Shown here piece by piece: positions 9,657-17,784 of a stretch of 64,000 nucleotides of DNA (position 1 is its first letter; each line of letters opens with the position of its first letter). A model generated the notes under the pieces. That model searched no databases, was not told where the DNA came from, and worked only from the letters and a program-made list of their open reading frames with translations. A program made the translations under genes and the position numbers. Origin of the DNA: Flavobacterium fluvii (GTDB lineage Bacteria; Bacteroidota; Bacteroidia; Flavobacteriales; Flavobacteriaceae); NCBI RefSeq assembly GCF_900129545.1, contig NZ_FQWB01000005.1, forward strand, positions 248,001 to 312,000. Direction: 5' to 3'.

Positions 9657-9730
9657 TTTGTCATTTCGACGAAGGATAAATCACATCAGTTGCTCTCGTT
9701 ATGTGATTTCTCCTTCGTCGAAATGACAAA
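9657..9730. repeat. Dispersed palindromic element, 30-bp stem
   Basis: Left arm 9657-9686 pairs with 9701-9730 with one mismatch; the loop is 14 nt. The arm contains TTTGTCATTTCGACGAAGGA. Part of the arm (TGTCAT.TCGA..GAAG) recurs inside the ClC gene at 16834-16860, so this looks like a member of a repeat family and not only a terminator. Confidence 0.75.
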
Positions 9731-9746
9731 TTAACATACCTTTCTT

Positions 9747-9794
9747 AAAAAGAATTCCCCAATTTTCAAATTTGAAAATTGGGGAATTCTTTTT
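9747..9794. terminator. Perfect 24-bp palindromic bidirectional terminator
   Basis: Left arm AAAAAGAATTCCCCAATTTT plus CAAA, followed directly by its exact complement with no unpaired loop; T and A runs end both sides. It lies between the convergent DUF3857 and DUF3820 genes and can stop both. Confidence 0.85.
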
Positions 9795-9797
9795 ATA

Positions 9798-10031
9798 TCA
9801 AATTGGTTTTGGGTATCGTTTTCGAATATTGCGAACCAACTCTTCAAGTCCGTTGAGTTTTAATTCGTAAACCAATTGCAGCTGCTGTCCCAATTCTCCT
9901 TTTGGAAAACCTTTGTTGGAGTACCAAACCACATAATACTCCGGCAAATCAATAAGATATTTGCCTTCATATTTGCCGAAAGGCATTTTCGTGTGAGCCA
10001 GTTTGATGAGTTGTTTTGGGTCTTGTTCCAA
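9798..10031 (-). CDS. DUF3820 family protein
   Basis: 77 residues. MPFGKYEGKYLIDLPEYYVV followed by WYSNKGFPKGELG and YELKLNGLEELVRNI is the characteristic DUF3820 core. The family is small and cytosolic; its annotation as a quorum-regulated virulence factor in some species is not supported by anything here. The start is set by the frame: a TAA lies four codons upstream of the TTG at 10031, so either this TTG begins the protein (15 residues before MPFG) or the ATG of MPFG does. Relatives usually have residues before MPFG, which favours TTG. The OsmC gene lies 53 bp upstream on the same strand and the two may share a transcript. Confidence 0.8.
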   Translation of the reverse strand: MEQDPKQLIKLAHTKMPFGKYEGKYLIDLPEYYVVWYSNKGFPKGELGQQLQLVYELKLNGLEELVRNIRKRYPKPI

Positions 10032-10050
10032 ATTTAAAGTTTAATGGCTA

Positions 10051-10083
10051 GTCTGCAAACTGAATACTGCGACTGAACACTGA
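10051..10083. repeat. Short intergenic ACTGAA-type repeat, two copies near here
   Basis: The spacer 3' of the OsmC gene carries CTGCAAACTGAATACTG and GACTGAACACTG. A similar string, CTGAAAACTGAATACTGG, lies at about 10518-10535 on the other side of the OsmC gene. A short dispersed linker repeat; function unknown. Confidence 0.4.
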
Positions 10084-10084
10084 T

Positions 10085-10486
10085 TTATTTCCAATTAAAA
10101 CTAATCCTCTTCTCAATTTCGGTATTCAAACTCAAGAAAACGGGACAAGTCATTGCGGCTCTTTCCAGAATAGTTTTTGTTTTTTCGTCGGTAGAAACAT
10201 TCATGTCAAAAACAATTTCGATGGCGTTGATGCGTCTGGGTTCGGCTTGCATAATTTTGGTCACGTCAGCCGTGGAACCGGTAAAATCAACATTCAAGTC
10301 TCTTGCCTTGATTCCCATAATGGTCATCATGCAAGTTGCCAAAGCATTGGCAACGGTGTCTGTTGGCGAAAAAGCCTCGCCTTTTCCGTTGTTGTCAATT
10401 GGCGCATCCGAGATGATTTCGCTACCGGATTGCAAATGAATGGACGATGTTCTTAAATCGCCTAAATAGGTTACTTTTGAGGTCAT
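10085..10486 (-). CDS. OsmC/Ohr family protein
   Basis: 133 residues. OsmC-fold proteins reduce organic hydroperoxides with a pair of cysteines. Both are present: Cys52 in ALATCMMTIMG on the long central helix and Cys114 in AAMTCPVF. Length and the N-terminal beta segment (KVTYLGDLRTSSIHLQSG) fit the YhfA-like branch of the family rather than classical Ohr. No signal peptide; cytosolic. The gene is followed by DUF3820 and preceded by the LysM-fusion gene on the same strand, each with short gaps. Peroxide role is inferred from the cysteines; some YhfA-like members have no proven substrate. Confidence 0.82.
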   Translation of the reverse strand: MTSKVTYLGDLRTSSIHLQSGSEIISDAPIDNNGKGEAFSPTDTVANALATCMMTIMGIKARDLNVDFTGSTADVTKIMQAEPRRINAIEIVFDMNVSTDEKTKTILERAAMTCPVFLSLNTEIEKRISFNWK

Positions 10487-10543
10487 ATTATATTGTTGTT
10501 TTTATTCTACAATTGATCTGAAAACTGAATACTGGCAACTTTC

Positions 10544-12475
10544 TTAATTAGCTTCTTTTATCGTCAAATCGGTGTCGTAATACAGGATGTAAACTCCTTT
10601 ATTGGTGTAGCCACCACCTTCTTTTTTGTAATACTCGAACTTGTTGTCCACTTGTTCCGTAGCAACGGTATCTGCTGTTTCCTGATAGGTTTTGCCTTGC
10701 GACAAACGCATCATGGTGTCAAAAGTCACGTCAAAACCACGAGTGGCATAATTGCTTGGAGCAATCTTGTTTTTCTTTCTGTACTCTTTTTCGAAAATCA
10801 GGGCTTCGGGAGATTCGTTTTCACGGGTCACGGAAGGATACATCAGTTTCAATTTCGTCAAATTCACAAAATTAATTTCATCGGTGTCCAAAGTTTCGTT
10901 TGGTTCCAAAATCACCAACTGCACTTTGTAATTGGCCAATGCGCTCATCATCGTGCTCATGGTCCATTTAATCATGACCGTGTTGGCCGTTTCCATAACC
11001 ACATAATTCATTTTGTCTTTAACGAACAAACCTTTCAATCCCTCAACAGACAAACTTCCATTATCCAACAAAGGGGCAAATTGTACGTCACTTTGGTTCT
11101 CGCGAATATATTGTCTAACGGATTCCTTTTTTTTGTCTACAACCGCAATCATATTGCCTCCTTTTGCTCTCATGTAATCAAACATGGCAGTCTTTAGAAC
11201 TTCATTTGCTGGAATGGTTTGATACAAATTGGCATAGGCATTTCCTATATCTTTTGACAAAGGCGAAATCACGGGAACATTGTTTTTGCCCAACAATTCA
11301 GCCGTTTTTTCGACATTGTTTTGGTAAAAAGGACCAATTATGGCATCGGCGGTTTCAAGATTATTTTCTTGGTTAATACCGGAAATATTCGAAGAGTTTT
11401 TAGTTTCTTGGGAATCTAAAATTTTAACGTCTATATTAACTCCTAGTGTTTTGGCAGAATCAATGGCCATCAAGGCACCGGAATAAAAATCCAGCGTCAT
11501 GTTCAAAAACTTGTCTTTTTTCAATCGTGTTGTCGTCGAATTTATGGTATCCCCTTCTATTTTGGACAAATTAAAAGGTATCAACAACACCAGTTTTTTT
11601 CTGGAACCGTTTTTATTCGACAATGAAGTATATGTTTTCTTGGTTTCCTGCTTCATCGAAGCTGTTGACGGTACTTTCAAAATCATCCCCACTTCAACAC
11701 CATTAGCCAACGCTGGATTTAATTTAATAAATTCTTCTTGACTCAAACCGGACAATTTGGACAAGCTGTACAAGGTTTCTTTTGGTTTTACCTCGTAATC
11801 TACATAATTGATGGTTGGAGCAGCTTTTGGAGTAACGGGTTTTGGAGTTTCCTTTTGGGGTTCAACCGCAACTATTTTATCCTTTTGATGAGCAGTTCCC
11901 TTAATCAACAATTGATAACCAATAGGTAAATTTGGAATAATTTCTGGATTTCGTTTTTCCAATTCCTCGATGGTCATTCCGTATTGTTTGGCAATGGAAT
12001 ACTTGGTTTCTTTTGGAAGTACCACGTGATAAACGGGTTTCTCAGGAGTTTTAACAACTGTTTTTGGAGCTGTACTCGAAGGAATGATGAGGGTTTGCCC
12101 AATTTGCAATCCTAATTTTTCTAAATCGGGATTGGCTTTTTTTAAGTCTTCATCCGAAACACCATATTTTTTTTCGATGGCAAACAAAGTTTCTTTTGGT
12201 TCTACTTTATGGGTTTTGGCCTGTGTAGTTGCTTTTGCAGAACTTGGCGTTGCAGCACCCGCTTTTTTGGGAATAATCAAAACGCTGTTGAGCTTCAAAC
12301 CAGATTGGGCATCCGGATTTAATTTATAAATATCATAAGGAGTCACATTGTATTTTTGGGCTATTTGGGGTATTGTTTCCCCTTTTCCAACCTTGTGGGT
12401 GATGCTTTTTTCTTGTGAAAAACCATTGAAAGAAAAAACCAAGATAGCCAAACAAACTGTTATAAAATATTTCAT
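10544..12475 (-). CDS. LysM-repeat protein fused to a periplasmic-binding-protein domain
   Basis: 643 residues with signal peptide MKYFITVCLAILVFSFNGFS. Four LysM repeats follow at about 25-70, 85-132, 148-190 and 225-270 (for example HKVGKGETIPQIAQKYNV and HKVEPKETLFAIEKKYGV), separated by Pro/Lys/Thr-rich linkers. LysM binds the glycan of peptidoglycan. From about 290 the chain becomes a type-1 periplasmic-binding fold (KKLVLLIPFNLSK, ADAIIGPFYQNNVEKTAELL, VPVISPLS), resembling amino-acid ABC-transporter receptors or LpoA-like regulators. No transporter genes are adjacent, so a cell-wall-anchored sensor or synthesis regulator is as likely as a transport receptor; this is inference. Confidence 0.82.
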   Translation of the reverse strand: MKYFITVCLAILVFSFNGFSQEKSITHKVGKGETIPQIAQKYNVTPYDIYKLNPDAQSGLKLNSVLIIPKKAGAATPSSAKATTQAKTHKVEPKETLFAIEKKYGVSDEDLKKANPDLEKLGLQIGQTLIIPSSTAPKTVVKTPEKPVYHVVLPKETKYSIAKQYGMTIEELEKRNPEIIPNLPIGYQLLIKGTAHQKDKIVAVEPQKETPKPVTPKAAPTINYVDYEVKPKETLYSLSKLSGLSQEEFIKLNPALANGVEVGMILKVPSTASMKQETKKTYTSLSNKNGSRKKLVLLIPFNLSKIEGDTINSTTTRLKKDKFLNMTLDFYSGALMAIDSAKTLGVNIDVKILDSQETKNSSNISGINQENNLETADAIIGPFYQNNVEKTAELLGKNNVPVISPLSKDIGNAYANLYQTIPANEVLKTAMFDYMRAKGGNMIAVVDKKKESVRQYIRENQSDVQFAPLLDNGSLSVEGLKGLFVKDKMNYVVMETANTVMIKWTMSTMMSALANYKVQLVILEPNETLDTDEINFVNLTKLKLMYPSVTRENESPEALIFEKEYRKKNKIAPSNYATRGFDVTFDTMMRLSQGKTYQETADTVATEQVDNKFEYYKKEGGGYTNKGVYILYYDTDLTIKEAN

Positions 12476-12504
12476 CCTTTTGTCATTGTAAAAAATTAGT
12501 TTTT

Positions 12505-12512
12505 CAAAGATA
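12505..12512 (-). promoter_or_regulatory. Candidate -7 box (TATCTTTG) for the LysM-fusion gene
   Basis: TATCTTTG on the minus strand is an exact TAnnTTTG match 30 nt before the ATG at 12475. The region where -33 would lie falls inside the guaA terminator hairpin. Confidence 0.45.
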
Positions 12513-12514
12513 CC

Positions 12515-12555
12515 AAAACGGCATCAAATTTTATTCTAAAATTTGATGCCGTTTT
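12515..12555. terminator. 19-bp hairpin downstream of guaA
   Basis: AAAACGGCATCAAATTTTA (12515-12533) pairs perfectly with 12537-12555 around a TTC loop. The longer T tract is on the + side; on the guaA (minus) side only four T follow. It still fits as the guaA terminator. Confidence 0.7.
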
Positions 12556-12608
12556 TTATATAATTCCCATTAAATAGAGCTGTCGAAAAATAGGTATATT
12601 ACAATCTA

Positions 12609-14138
12609 TTATTCCCACTCAATGGTTGCAGGCGGTTTTGAGCTGATGTCATAAACTACTCTATTAACCCCTTTTACTTTATTGATAATATCGTTTGACA
12701 CTTTCATCAAGAAATCATAAGGCAAATGTACCCAGTCTGCAGTCATTCCGTCTGTAGATTCTACTGCACGAAGCGCAACCACTTTTTCGTAAGTACGCTC
12801 ATCACCCATTACTCCAACGCTGTTCACTGGAAGCAAAATCGCTCCTGCTTGCCAAACTTTGTCATACAATCCCCAAGATTTCAGTCCGTCGATAAAAACT
12901 TTATCCACGTCTTGCAAGATTTGTACTTTTTCCAAGGTAATATCTCCTAAAATACGGATGGACAATCCAGGTCCCGGAAAAGGATGTCTTCCCAACAATT
13001 CTGGATCAATTCCTAAAGTTGCTCCCACTCTACGCACTTCATCTTTGAAAAGCATGCGCAAAGGTTCTACCACTTTCAATTTCATGTAATCCGGCAATCC
13101 ACCCACATTATGGTGCGATTTGATGGTTGCCGATGGTCCTTTTACAGAAACCGATTCTATTACGTCAGGATAAATGGTTCCTTGAGCCAACCAAGTAACG
13201 TCTTCTATGCGATGTGATTCAACATCAAAAACTTCGATAAATGCGTTACCAATGGCTTTTCTTTTTAATTCCGGATCAGTAACTCCAGCCAAGGCATCGT
13301 AAAAACGTTGCGAAGCATCTACTCCTTTCACGTTCAAGCCCATTCCTTCGTATTGATCTAAAACAGACTGGAATTCATTTTTGCGAAGCAATCCGTTGTT
13401 CACGAAAATACAATACAGGTTTTTACCAATTGCTTTGTTCAATAAAACCGCAGCCACAGTTGAATCTACTCCTCCTGAAAGACCTAAAACAACTTTGTCG
13501 TTTCCGATTTTTTCTTTCATTTCAGCCACGATTTCTTCAACGAAAGCGCCTGGCGTAAAATTCTGGGGAACGTGGGCGATTTTTACCAAGAAATTCTCCA
13601 ACATTTTTGATCCATCTGTCGAGTGAAAAACTTCTGGATGGTATTGAATCGCATAAGTCGTTTCACCTTCTATTTTGTAAGCAGCAAATTCCACATCGTG
13701 AGTACTTGCCAATTTTACTGCATTAGTTGGTAACGCCTTGATACTATCGCTATGACTCATCCAAACCTGGCTATTTTCAGAAACACCTTCAAAGAAAGTT
13801 TCGTCTTCTTTAATATAGGATAAATTAGCTCTACCGTATTCTCTTGTATTGGATGCAGCAACTTCACCACCACTAAAATGGGCTAAATATTGCGCTCCGT
13901 AACAAACGGCAAGTATGGGTAGTTTACCCCTGATTTGGGATAAATCTGGATGTGGCGCATCTTCTCCTCTAACAGAAAAAGGGCTTCCTCCAAGAATTAC
14001 CGCTTTATAACTTGATAAATCACTCGGAAAATGATTGTAAGGAAAAATTTCGCAGAATATATTTAATTCGCGAACTCTTCGAGCAATAAGCTGTGTGTAT
14101 TGCGATCCGAAATCTAAAATAAGTACGTTGTGTTGCAT
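12609..14138 (-). CDS. guaA: GMP synthase (glutamine-hydrolysing)
   Basis: 509 residues, the normal length. It converts XMP to GMP with ATP and glutamine in the cytosol. Residues 1-190 are a class-I glutamine amidotransferase domain with Cys79 (AVCYGAQ), His167 and Glu169 (YHPEV). The ATP-pyrophosphatase P-loop SGGVDS is at 221-226, and the C-terminal dimerisation domain ends in the family-typical [17 protein letters not shown] on the minus strand at 14143-14150 resembles a -7 box and lies just 4 nt before the ATG, so the mRNA leader would be very short. A strong hairpin follows the gene. Monocistronic. Confidence 0.97.
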   Translation of the reverse strand: MQHNVLILDFGSQYTQLIARRVRELNIFCEIFPYNHFPSDLSSYKAVILGGSPFSVRGEDAPHPDLSQIRGKLPILAVCYGAQYLAHFSGGEVAASNTREYGRANLSYIKEDETFFEGVSENSQVWMSHSDSIKALPTNAVKLASTHDVEFAAYKIEGETTYAIQYHPEVFHSTDGSKMLENFLVKIAHVPQNFTPGAFVEEIVAEMKEKIGNDKVVLGLSGGVDSTVAAVLLNKAIGKNLYCIFVNNGLLRKNEFQSVLDQYEGMGLNVKGVDASQRFYDALAGVTDPELKRKAIGNAFIEVFDVESHRIEDVTWLAQGTIYPDVIESVSVKGPSATIKSHHNVGGLPDYMKLKVVEPLRMLFKDEVRRVGATLGIDPELLGRHPFPGPGLSIRILGDITLEKVQILQDVDKVFIDGLKSWGLYDKVWQAGAILLPVNSVGVMGDERTYEKVVALRAVESTDGMTADWVHLPYDFLMKVSNDIINKVKGVNRVVYDISSKPPATIEWE

Positions 14139-14196
14139 TCGGCAAAAATACTTTATATAATTGGGATTGAAAAATCGAAATTTGAAAAAATTTAAA

Positions 14197-14922
14197 TTAC
14201 TCTTTAATAACTATTAATTTAATTTTGGTTCCAAGTGCTAAATTATTCCAATACTCGTCGGTCATCGGTTTAGCTTTGTCGTCAATAACGTGTATTTCTG
14301 CCGTATTCCCGCCAGAAGTTCCCTGGCTTGCCACAACAAACTCTATATTGTTTATCCCCTTTACCAAAGGAATTTTAAATTCATCCAATTGAGAATACAA
14401 GTACAGTTGGGATTGTATTAATACATCATTCAAATAGACATTAATCAAATCCCCGTCAATTTGAATATAATCCCTGTATTTAACCACCAAGAATTCCGAT
14501 TTGGTTTTATAATCTCCCAAATATCTATCCTTTCTATCCAATGAGCTATAGTCCTCTTTCAATCCTTCGCGAACCATTGTTTTTTCCAAATCCTTGGTCA
14601 TTTTGTCTTGATAAACATCGCCCAGCTTGTGTTCGAATCTATTTTTTGGAGTCATTGAAAAATGATTCTCGGCAGTACCAATTTCAAATGCATTATTAGG
14701 TTTGGGTTTTGTGCCATAAATGTTCGTTTCCTTGAATACATTGGGAGCAACGATTTTTGGGATGTTCAATTTGGGCAAATTCGTCGGTGGCTTGATGTCG
14801 GTTTTGGGTTTTGCAGTTGTAGTCTGGGGCTTGATGGGCCTGAATTTAGTGTTGAATTCAGCTTGCCCAAAGGCTTTTGAGCTAATGCCAAGTATAAGAA
14901 TAAAAAAAAGAATTCTGTTCAT
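14197..14922 (-). CDS. Secreted protein, paralogue of the next upstream gene
   Basis: 241 residues with signal peptide [21 protein letters not shown] Pro/Lys/Thr-rich linker (about 25-75) precedes a folded C-terminal domain that has strands ending [12 protein letters not shown], a loop [20 protein letters not shown], and a closing strand [11 protein letters not shown]. The same plan, signal peptide, TKFxPI start, Pro-rich linker, YRDxxxxDGDxIxVxLN and KGxNxIxF blocks, occurs in the gene at 15066-15662, so the two are a tandem duplication. Family not recognised. Probably periplasmic or surface-exposed. A TATTTTTG box lies at 14961-14968 on the minus strand. Confidence 0.7.
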   Translation of the reverse strand: MNRILFFILILGISSKAFGQAEFNTKFRPIKPQTTTAKPKTDIKPPTNLPKLNIPKIVAPNVFKETNIYGTKPKPNNAFEIGTAENHFSMTPKNRFEHKLGDVYQDKMTKDLEKTMVREGLKEDYSSLDRKDRYLGDYKTKSEFLVVKYRDYIQIDGDLINVYLNDVLIQSQLYLYSQLDEFKIPLVKGINNIEFVVASQGTSGGNTAEIHVIDDKAKPMTDEYWNNLALGTKIKLIVIKE

Positions 14923-15065
14923 GTCGTTTTTTCTATTGATGACTCAATATCTAAAAAATCCAAAAATAATGGAAATCAATTATCAAAAGTCACAAAAATA
15001 ACATAAAATAACTTTCTGGATTTTATTTTCGGAATGGAAAACCTGAATCATAAAAAATATCTCTT

Positions 15066-15662
15066 TTATTCTTTAACCAATATAATGGTGGCTTTATAAC
15101 CCGTTCCCACATTCCATTGACTGGAAGAAACTACCACGCCCATCTCATCATAAACCTGGAATTCCGCCGTATTGGGTGACGCAAAACCTTCGTTCAAAGC
15201 TTCAAAATCAATTCTGTTGACACCTTTTTCCAATTTAATCTTGAATCCTTTAGATTCTCCATCCATGACAATTTCCGGCTCGATTACTTTACCGTTCAAA
15301 TGTACTTTTATCTTGTCGCCATCCACAAAAGCGGCATCCCGATAGCGTATGGTCGAGGTAAATGTCTTGATTTTGAAACTTCCCAAATATTGGTTTTTTC
15401 TATAAAAAACACCTTCCGAATTATTCTCTTTTTTATATAAGTTGCCGTCTTTAAAAAGCTCCTCGGGATTGACCTGCAAGGAATCCGGTTTTTTGACAAC
15501 GGCTGGCGGCGTTTCTTTTGGCGAAACTTCATTTGGAGGAACCTCTTCTTTAACTTTTGGTTTTTTGGCCGGAATGGGTTTGAACTTGGTATCAAATTCA
15601 TTCTGTGCATACCCATTTAAAGATATTGCCAATACCATAACAAAAAACAAAATTCTTTTCAT
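15066..15662 (-). CDS. Secreted protein, paralogue of the downstream gene
   Basis: 198 residues with signal peptide MKRILFFVMVLAISLNGYAQ, a Pro/Lys/Glu-rich linker (about 30-68) and a C-terminal beta-rich domain (TIRYRDAAFVDGDKIKVHLN, LEKGVNRIDFEALNEG, YKATIILVKE). It shares this plan with the gene at 14197-14922 but lacks about 40 residues of the middle. The 143-bp spacer between the two carries a possible separate promoter for the downstream copy, so expression may differ. No known domain recognised; a carbohydrate- or protein-binding beta sandwich is a guess. Confidence 0.7.
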   Translation of the reverse strand: MKRILFFVMVLAISLNGYAQNEFDTKFKPIPAKKPKVKEEVPPNEVSPKETPPAVVKKPDSLQVNPEELFKDGNLYKKENNSEGVFYRKNQYLGSFKIKTFTSTIRYRDAAFVDGDKIKVHLNGKVIEPEIVMDGESKGFKIKLEKGVNRIDFEALNEGFASPNTAEFQVYDEMGVVVSSSQWNVGTGYKATIILVKE

Positions 15663-15904
15663 CTGACTTAAATATTAGTGAATCCACGCAAACGGATTGA
15701 TTAAACTCTCTATATATAACATTCAATTATGGAATTTATTACATAATTGAGAATTTTGTTCCTCCAAAATCAATTCTCGACAATTAATCCTTTAGAATGA
15801 AAAATTTGCATAATTTCTTGTCTAAATTTTTATAAATTGCAGCACTAAAACAAAAACCGGAGTTGAATTTCAACTCGTTTAAAATCAATACAAAAACAAT
15901 TAAA

Positions 15905-16291
15905 ATGAAAAGAGAAAACATCTTGACGGGTTCTCCATGGGAAGACAAAATGGGATATTGTCGTGCGGTTCGCATTGGAAATATCATTGAAGTATCAGGA
16001 ACTGTTGCCATTGTGGATGGTGAAAAAGTGAAAGCCGATGATGCTCATGCACAAACGCTAAACATTCTGGAAAGAATAGAAAAAGTATTGGAAGACTTGA
16101 ATGTGGGAATGAAAGACGTGATTCGTACTCGAATTTTCACTACCGAAATCACTTCTTTTGAAGATGTTGCCAGAGCGCACGCCACTTTTTTCAAAGACAT
16201 CAAACCTGCAACCGGTTTTTATGAAGTAAGCAAATTGGTAGCTCCAGAATATTTGGTGGAAATAGAATTTACGGCTATCGCTGCTGAATAA
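15905..16291 (+). CDS. RidA family (YjgF/UK114) protein
   Basis: 128 residues from the ATG at 15905; an in-frame ATG 42 bases upstream would add an atypical MNFNSFKINTKTIK tail and is less likely. RidA proteins hydrolyse reactive enamine/imine intermediates. The expected blocks are present: GNIIEVSGTVAIVDG, AQTLNILERIEKVLEDL, and VIRTRIFTTEITSFEDVARA ahead of the carboxylate-binding Arg region. Here the trimer-cleft sequence (VAPEYLVEIEFTAI) lacks the canonical P-x-xRS..V motif of RidA proper, so it belongs to one of the other Rid subfamilies, whose substrates are unknown. Cytosolic. Confidence 0.85.
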   Translation: MKRENILTGSPWEDKMGYCRAVRIGNIIEVSGTVAIVDGEKVKADDAHAQTLNILERIEKVLEDLNVGMKDVIRTRIFTTEITSFEDVARAHATFFKDIKPATGFYEVSKLVAPEYLVEIEFTAIAAE

Positions 16292-16302
16292 TTAAAAAAT
16301 AG

Positions 16303-16432
16303 GCCACGAATTACACAAATTGTCACAAATTATATTCAATTTAAAAATCGAATTGTCACGAATTTTATCTGTTTTTAAAATTTGTGGAATTAGAACAGAT
16401 TATTTTTCGTGTAAATTTGTGTAATTAGTGGC
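16303..16432. repeat. Dispersed imperfect palindrome between ridA-like and ClC genes
   Basis: Ends GCCACGAATTACACAAATT and AATTTGTGTAATTAGTGGC are near-perfect inverted copies, with further A/T-rich pairing inside (CAATTTAAAAATCG, TTTTAAAATTTGTGG). It fills the whole spacer. A related degenerate copy (ACACAGATTTTT...AAATCTGTAAAAATTTGTG, then CAGTGGC) lies at about 27085-27175. Confidence 0.6.
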
Positions 16433-16445
16433 TAAAAAACCTTAA

Positions 16446-17714
16446 ATGAACCTAAAAAACACAATCCTTATTTCCCTCAAATGGATTTTCATTTGTGTTT
16501 TGACAGGCATTTTTTCGGGTTCCGCTTCGGCCTTTTTTTTGGTGTCCCTGGAGTGGGTTACCCAATTTAGGGAACACAACAATTGGATTATTTGGCTATT
16601 GCCCATCGGTGGACTTTACATCGGATGGCTTTATCATCAATATGGGGCAACTGTAGTGAAAGGCAATAATTTATTGCTGGAAGAATACGAAAATCCAAAA
16701 AATACCATTCCGTTCAAAATGGCTCCGATGGTGTTTCTTACCACATTAATCACCCATCTTTTTGGAGGTTCTGCAGGTCGCGAAGGCACGGCAGTACAAA
16801 TGGGAGGAGCAATCGCGGACCAATTTTCAAGACTGTCATCTCGAGCGAAGTCGAGAGACAAACTCGACAATTCCGACAGAAAAACACTGATCATTCTCGG
16901 TATCAGTGCGGGTTTTGCTTCGGTTTTTGGAACACCTTTGGCGGGAGCCTTATTTGCCTTGGAGGTTTTGTATTTCAGTAAAATCAGCATCAAGAGTATT
17001 GTTCTTTCCTTTTTGGCAGCTTATGTTGCCTATTTCACCGTTGCATTTTGGCAAGTATCACACACGCATTACCATATTCCGGTCGTGCCTGAAATGACGC
17101 TTCAAGTTATCCCCTGGATAATAGTGGCAAGTATTGCATTCGGTTTGGCGGCCATGCTTTTTTCCAGAACTACCCATTTTTGGGGAAGGTTATTTGCAAA
17201 AACCATAGATTTTCCACCCTTGCGTCCGTTTGTGGGAGGACTTGTTTTAGTCATTGCCATTTACTTGACAGGAACCACGAAATACATTGGTTTGGGAGTT
17301 CCCTCCATCGTCGATTCCTTCTCGAATCCAAATCAATCCCACGATTTTCTGCTCAAAATACTGTTTACTGGTTTCACGCTTGGAGCTGGATTTAAAGGAG
17401 GCGAAGTAACACCGCTTTTCTTCATTGGCGCCACGTTGGGAAGTGCTTTATCGCTTATCATTCCTTTGCCCATCGCACTTTTGGCAGGAATGGGATTCGT
17501 GGCCGTTTTTTCGGGAGCCACCCATACTCCTATCGCTTGCACCGTTATGGGAATGGAACTTTTTGGTTGGCAAAGTGGCATATTCATTGGCATTGCCTGC
17601 TTGATTGCTTATTTTGCTTCAGGTTCCATTGGTATTTATCATTCGCAAATTGTAAAAGGAGCCAAATATCGTTTGTACCAACGGTTTAAAAGAAAAGATT
17701 TGGAGGATTTTTAG
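16446..17714 (+). CDS. ClC-family chloride channel/antiporter
   Basis: 422 residues, the short ClC form without CBS domains. ClC proteins move chloride, sometimes fluoride, with or against protons. The gating signature GGSAGREGTAVQMGG is intact, with Glu113 as the gate residue. The selectivity-filter region GFASVFGTPLAGALFALEVL and the later GGEVTPLFFIGATLGSAL and FSGATHTPIACTVM blocks are present, with about ten hydrophobic segments. Between the gate block and the filter the protein carries LSSRAKSRDKLDNSDRK, encoded by a dispersed palindrome (16834-16860), in a cytoplasmic loop; it keeps the frame. It stands alone. Ion selectivity cannot be read from sequence here. Confidence 0.9.
   Translation: MNLKNTILISLKWIFICVLTGIFSGSASAFFLVSLEWVTQFREHNNWIIWLLPIGGLYIGWLYHQYGATVVKGNNLLLEEYENPKNTIPFKMAPMVFLTTLITHLFGGSAGREGTAVQMGGAIADQFSRLSSRAKSRDKLDNSDRKTLIILGISAGFASVFGTPLAGALFALEVLYFSKISIKSIVLSFLAAYVAYFTVAFWQVSHTHYHIPVVPEMTLQVIPWIIVASIAFGLAAMLFSRTTHFWGRLFAKTIDFPPLRPFVGGLVLVIAIYLTGTTKYIGLGVPSIVDSFSNPNQSHDFLLKILFTGFTLGAGFKGGEVTPLFFIGATLGSALSLIIPLPIALLAGMGFVAVFSGATHTPIACTVMGMELFGWQSGIFIGIACLIAYFASGSIGIYHSQIVKGAKYRLYQRFKRKDLEDF
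16834..16860. repeat. Palindromic repeat copy inside the ClC reading frame
   Basis: TGTCATCTCGAGCGAAGTCG followed by AGAGACA: arms TGTC(A)TCTCGA and TCGAGAGACA pair around GCGAAG. 27 nt, nine codons, frame preserved. It resembles the arm of the intergenic palindrome at 9657-9730 (shared TGTCAT.TCGA..GAAG). Confidence 0.6.
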
Positions 17715-17784
17715 TTTTTTTAAAAGTTTGTTAAATCTATAAATGTTTCGAAGATTACATTAAAAAAATGTAAATTCGCAAACT

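Noticed and set aside
10652..11197. Long open frame on the + strand (181 residues)
   Set aside because: It lies fully antisense to the LysM-fusion gene, with no recognisable domain and His/Phe-rich composition typical of a shadow frame.
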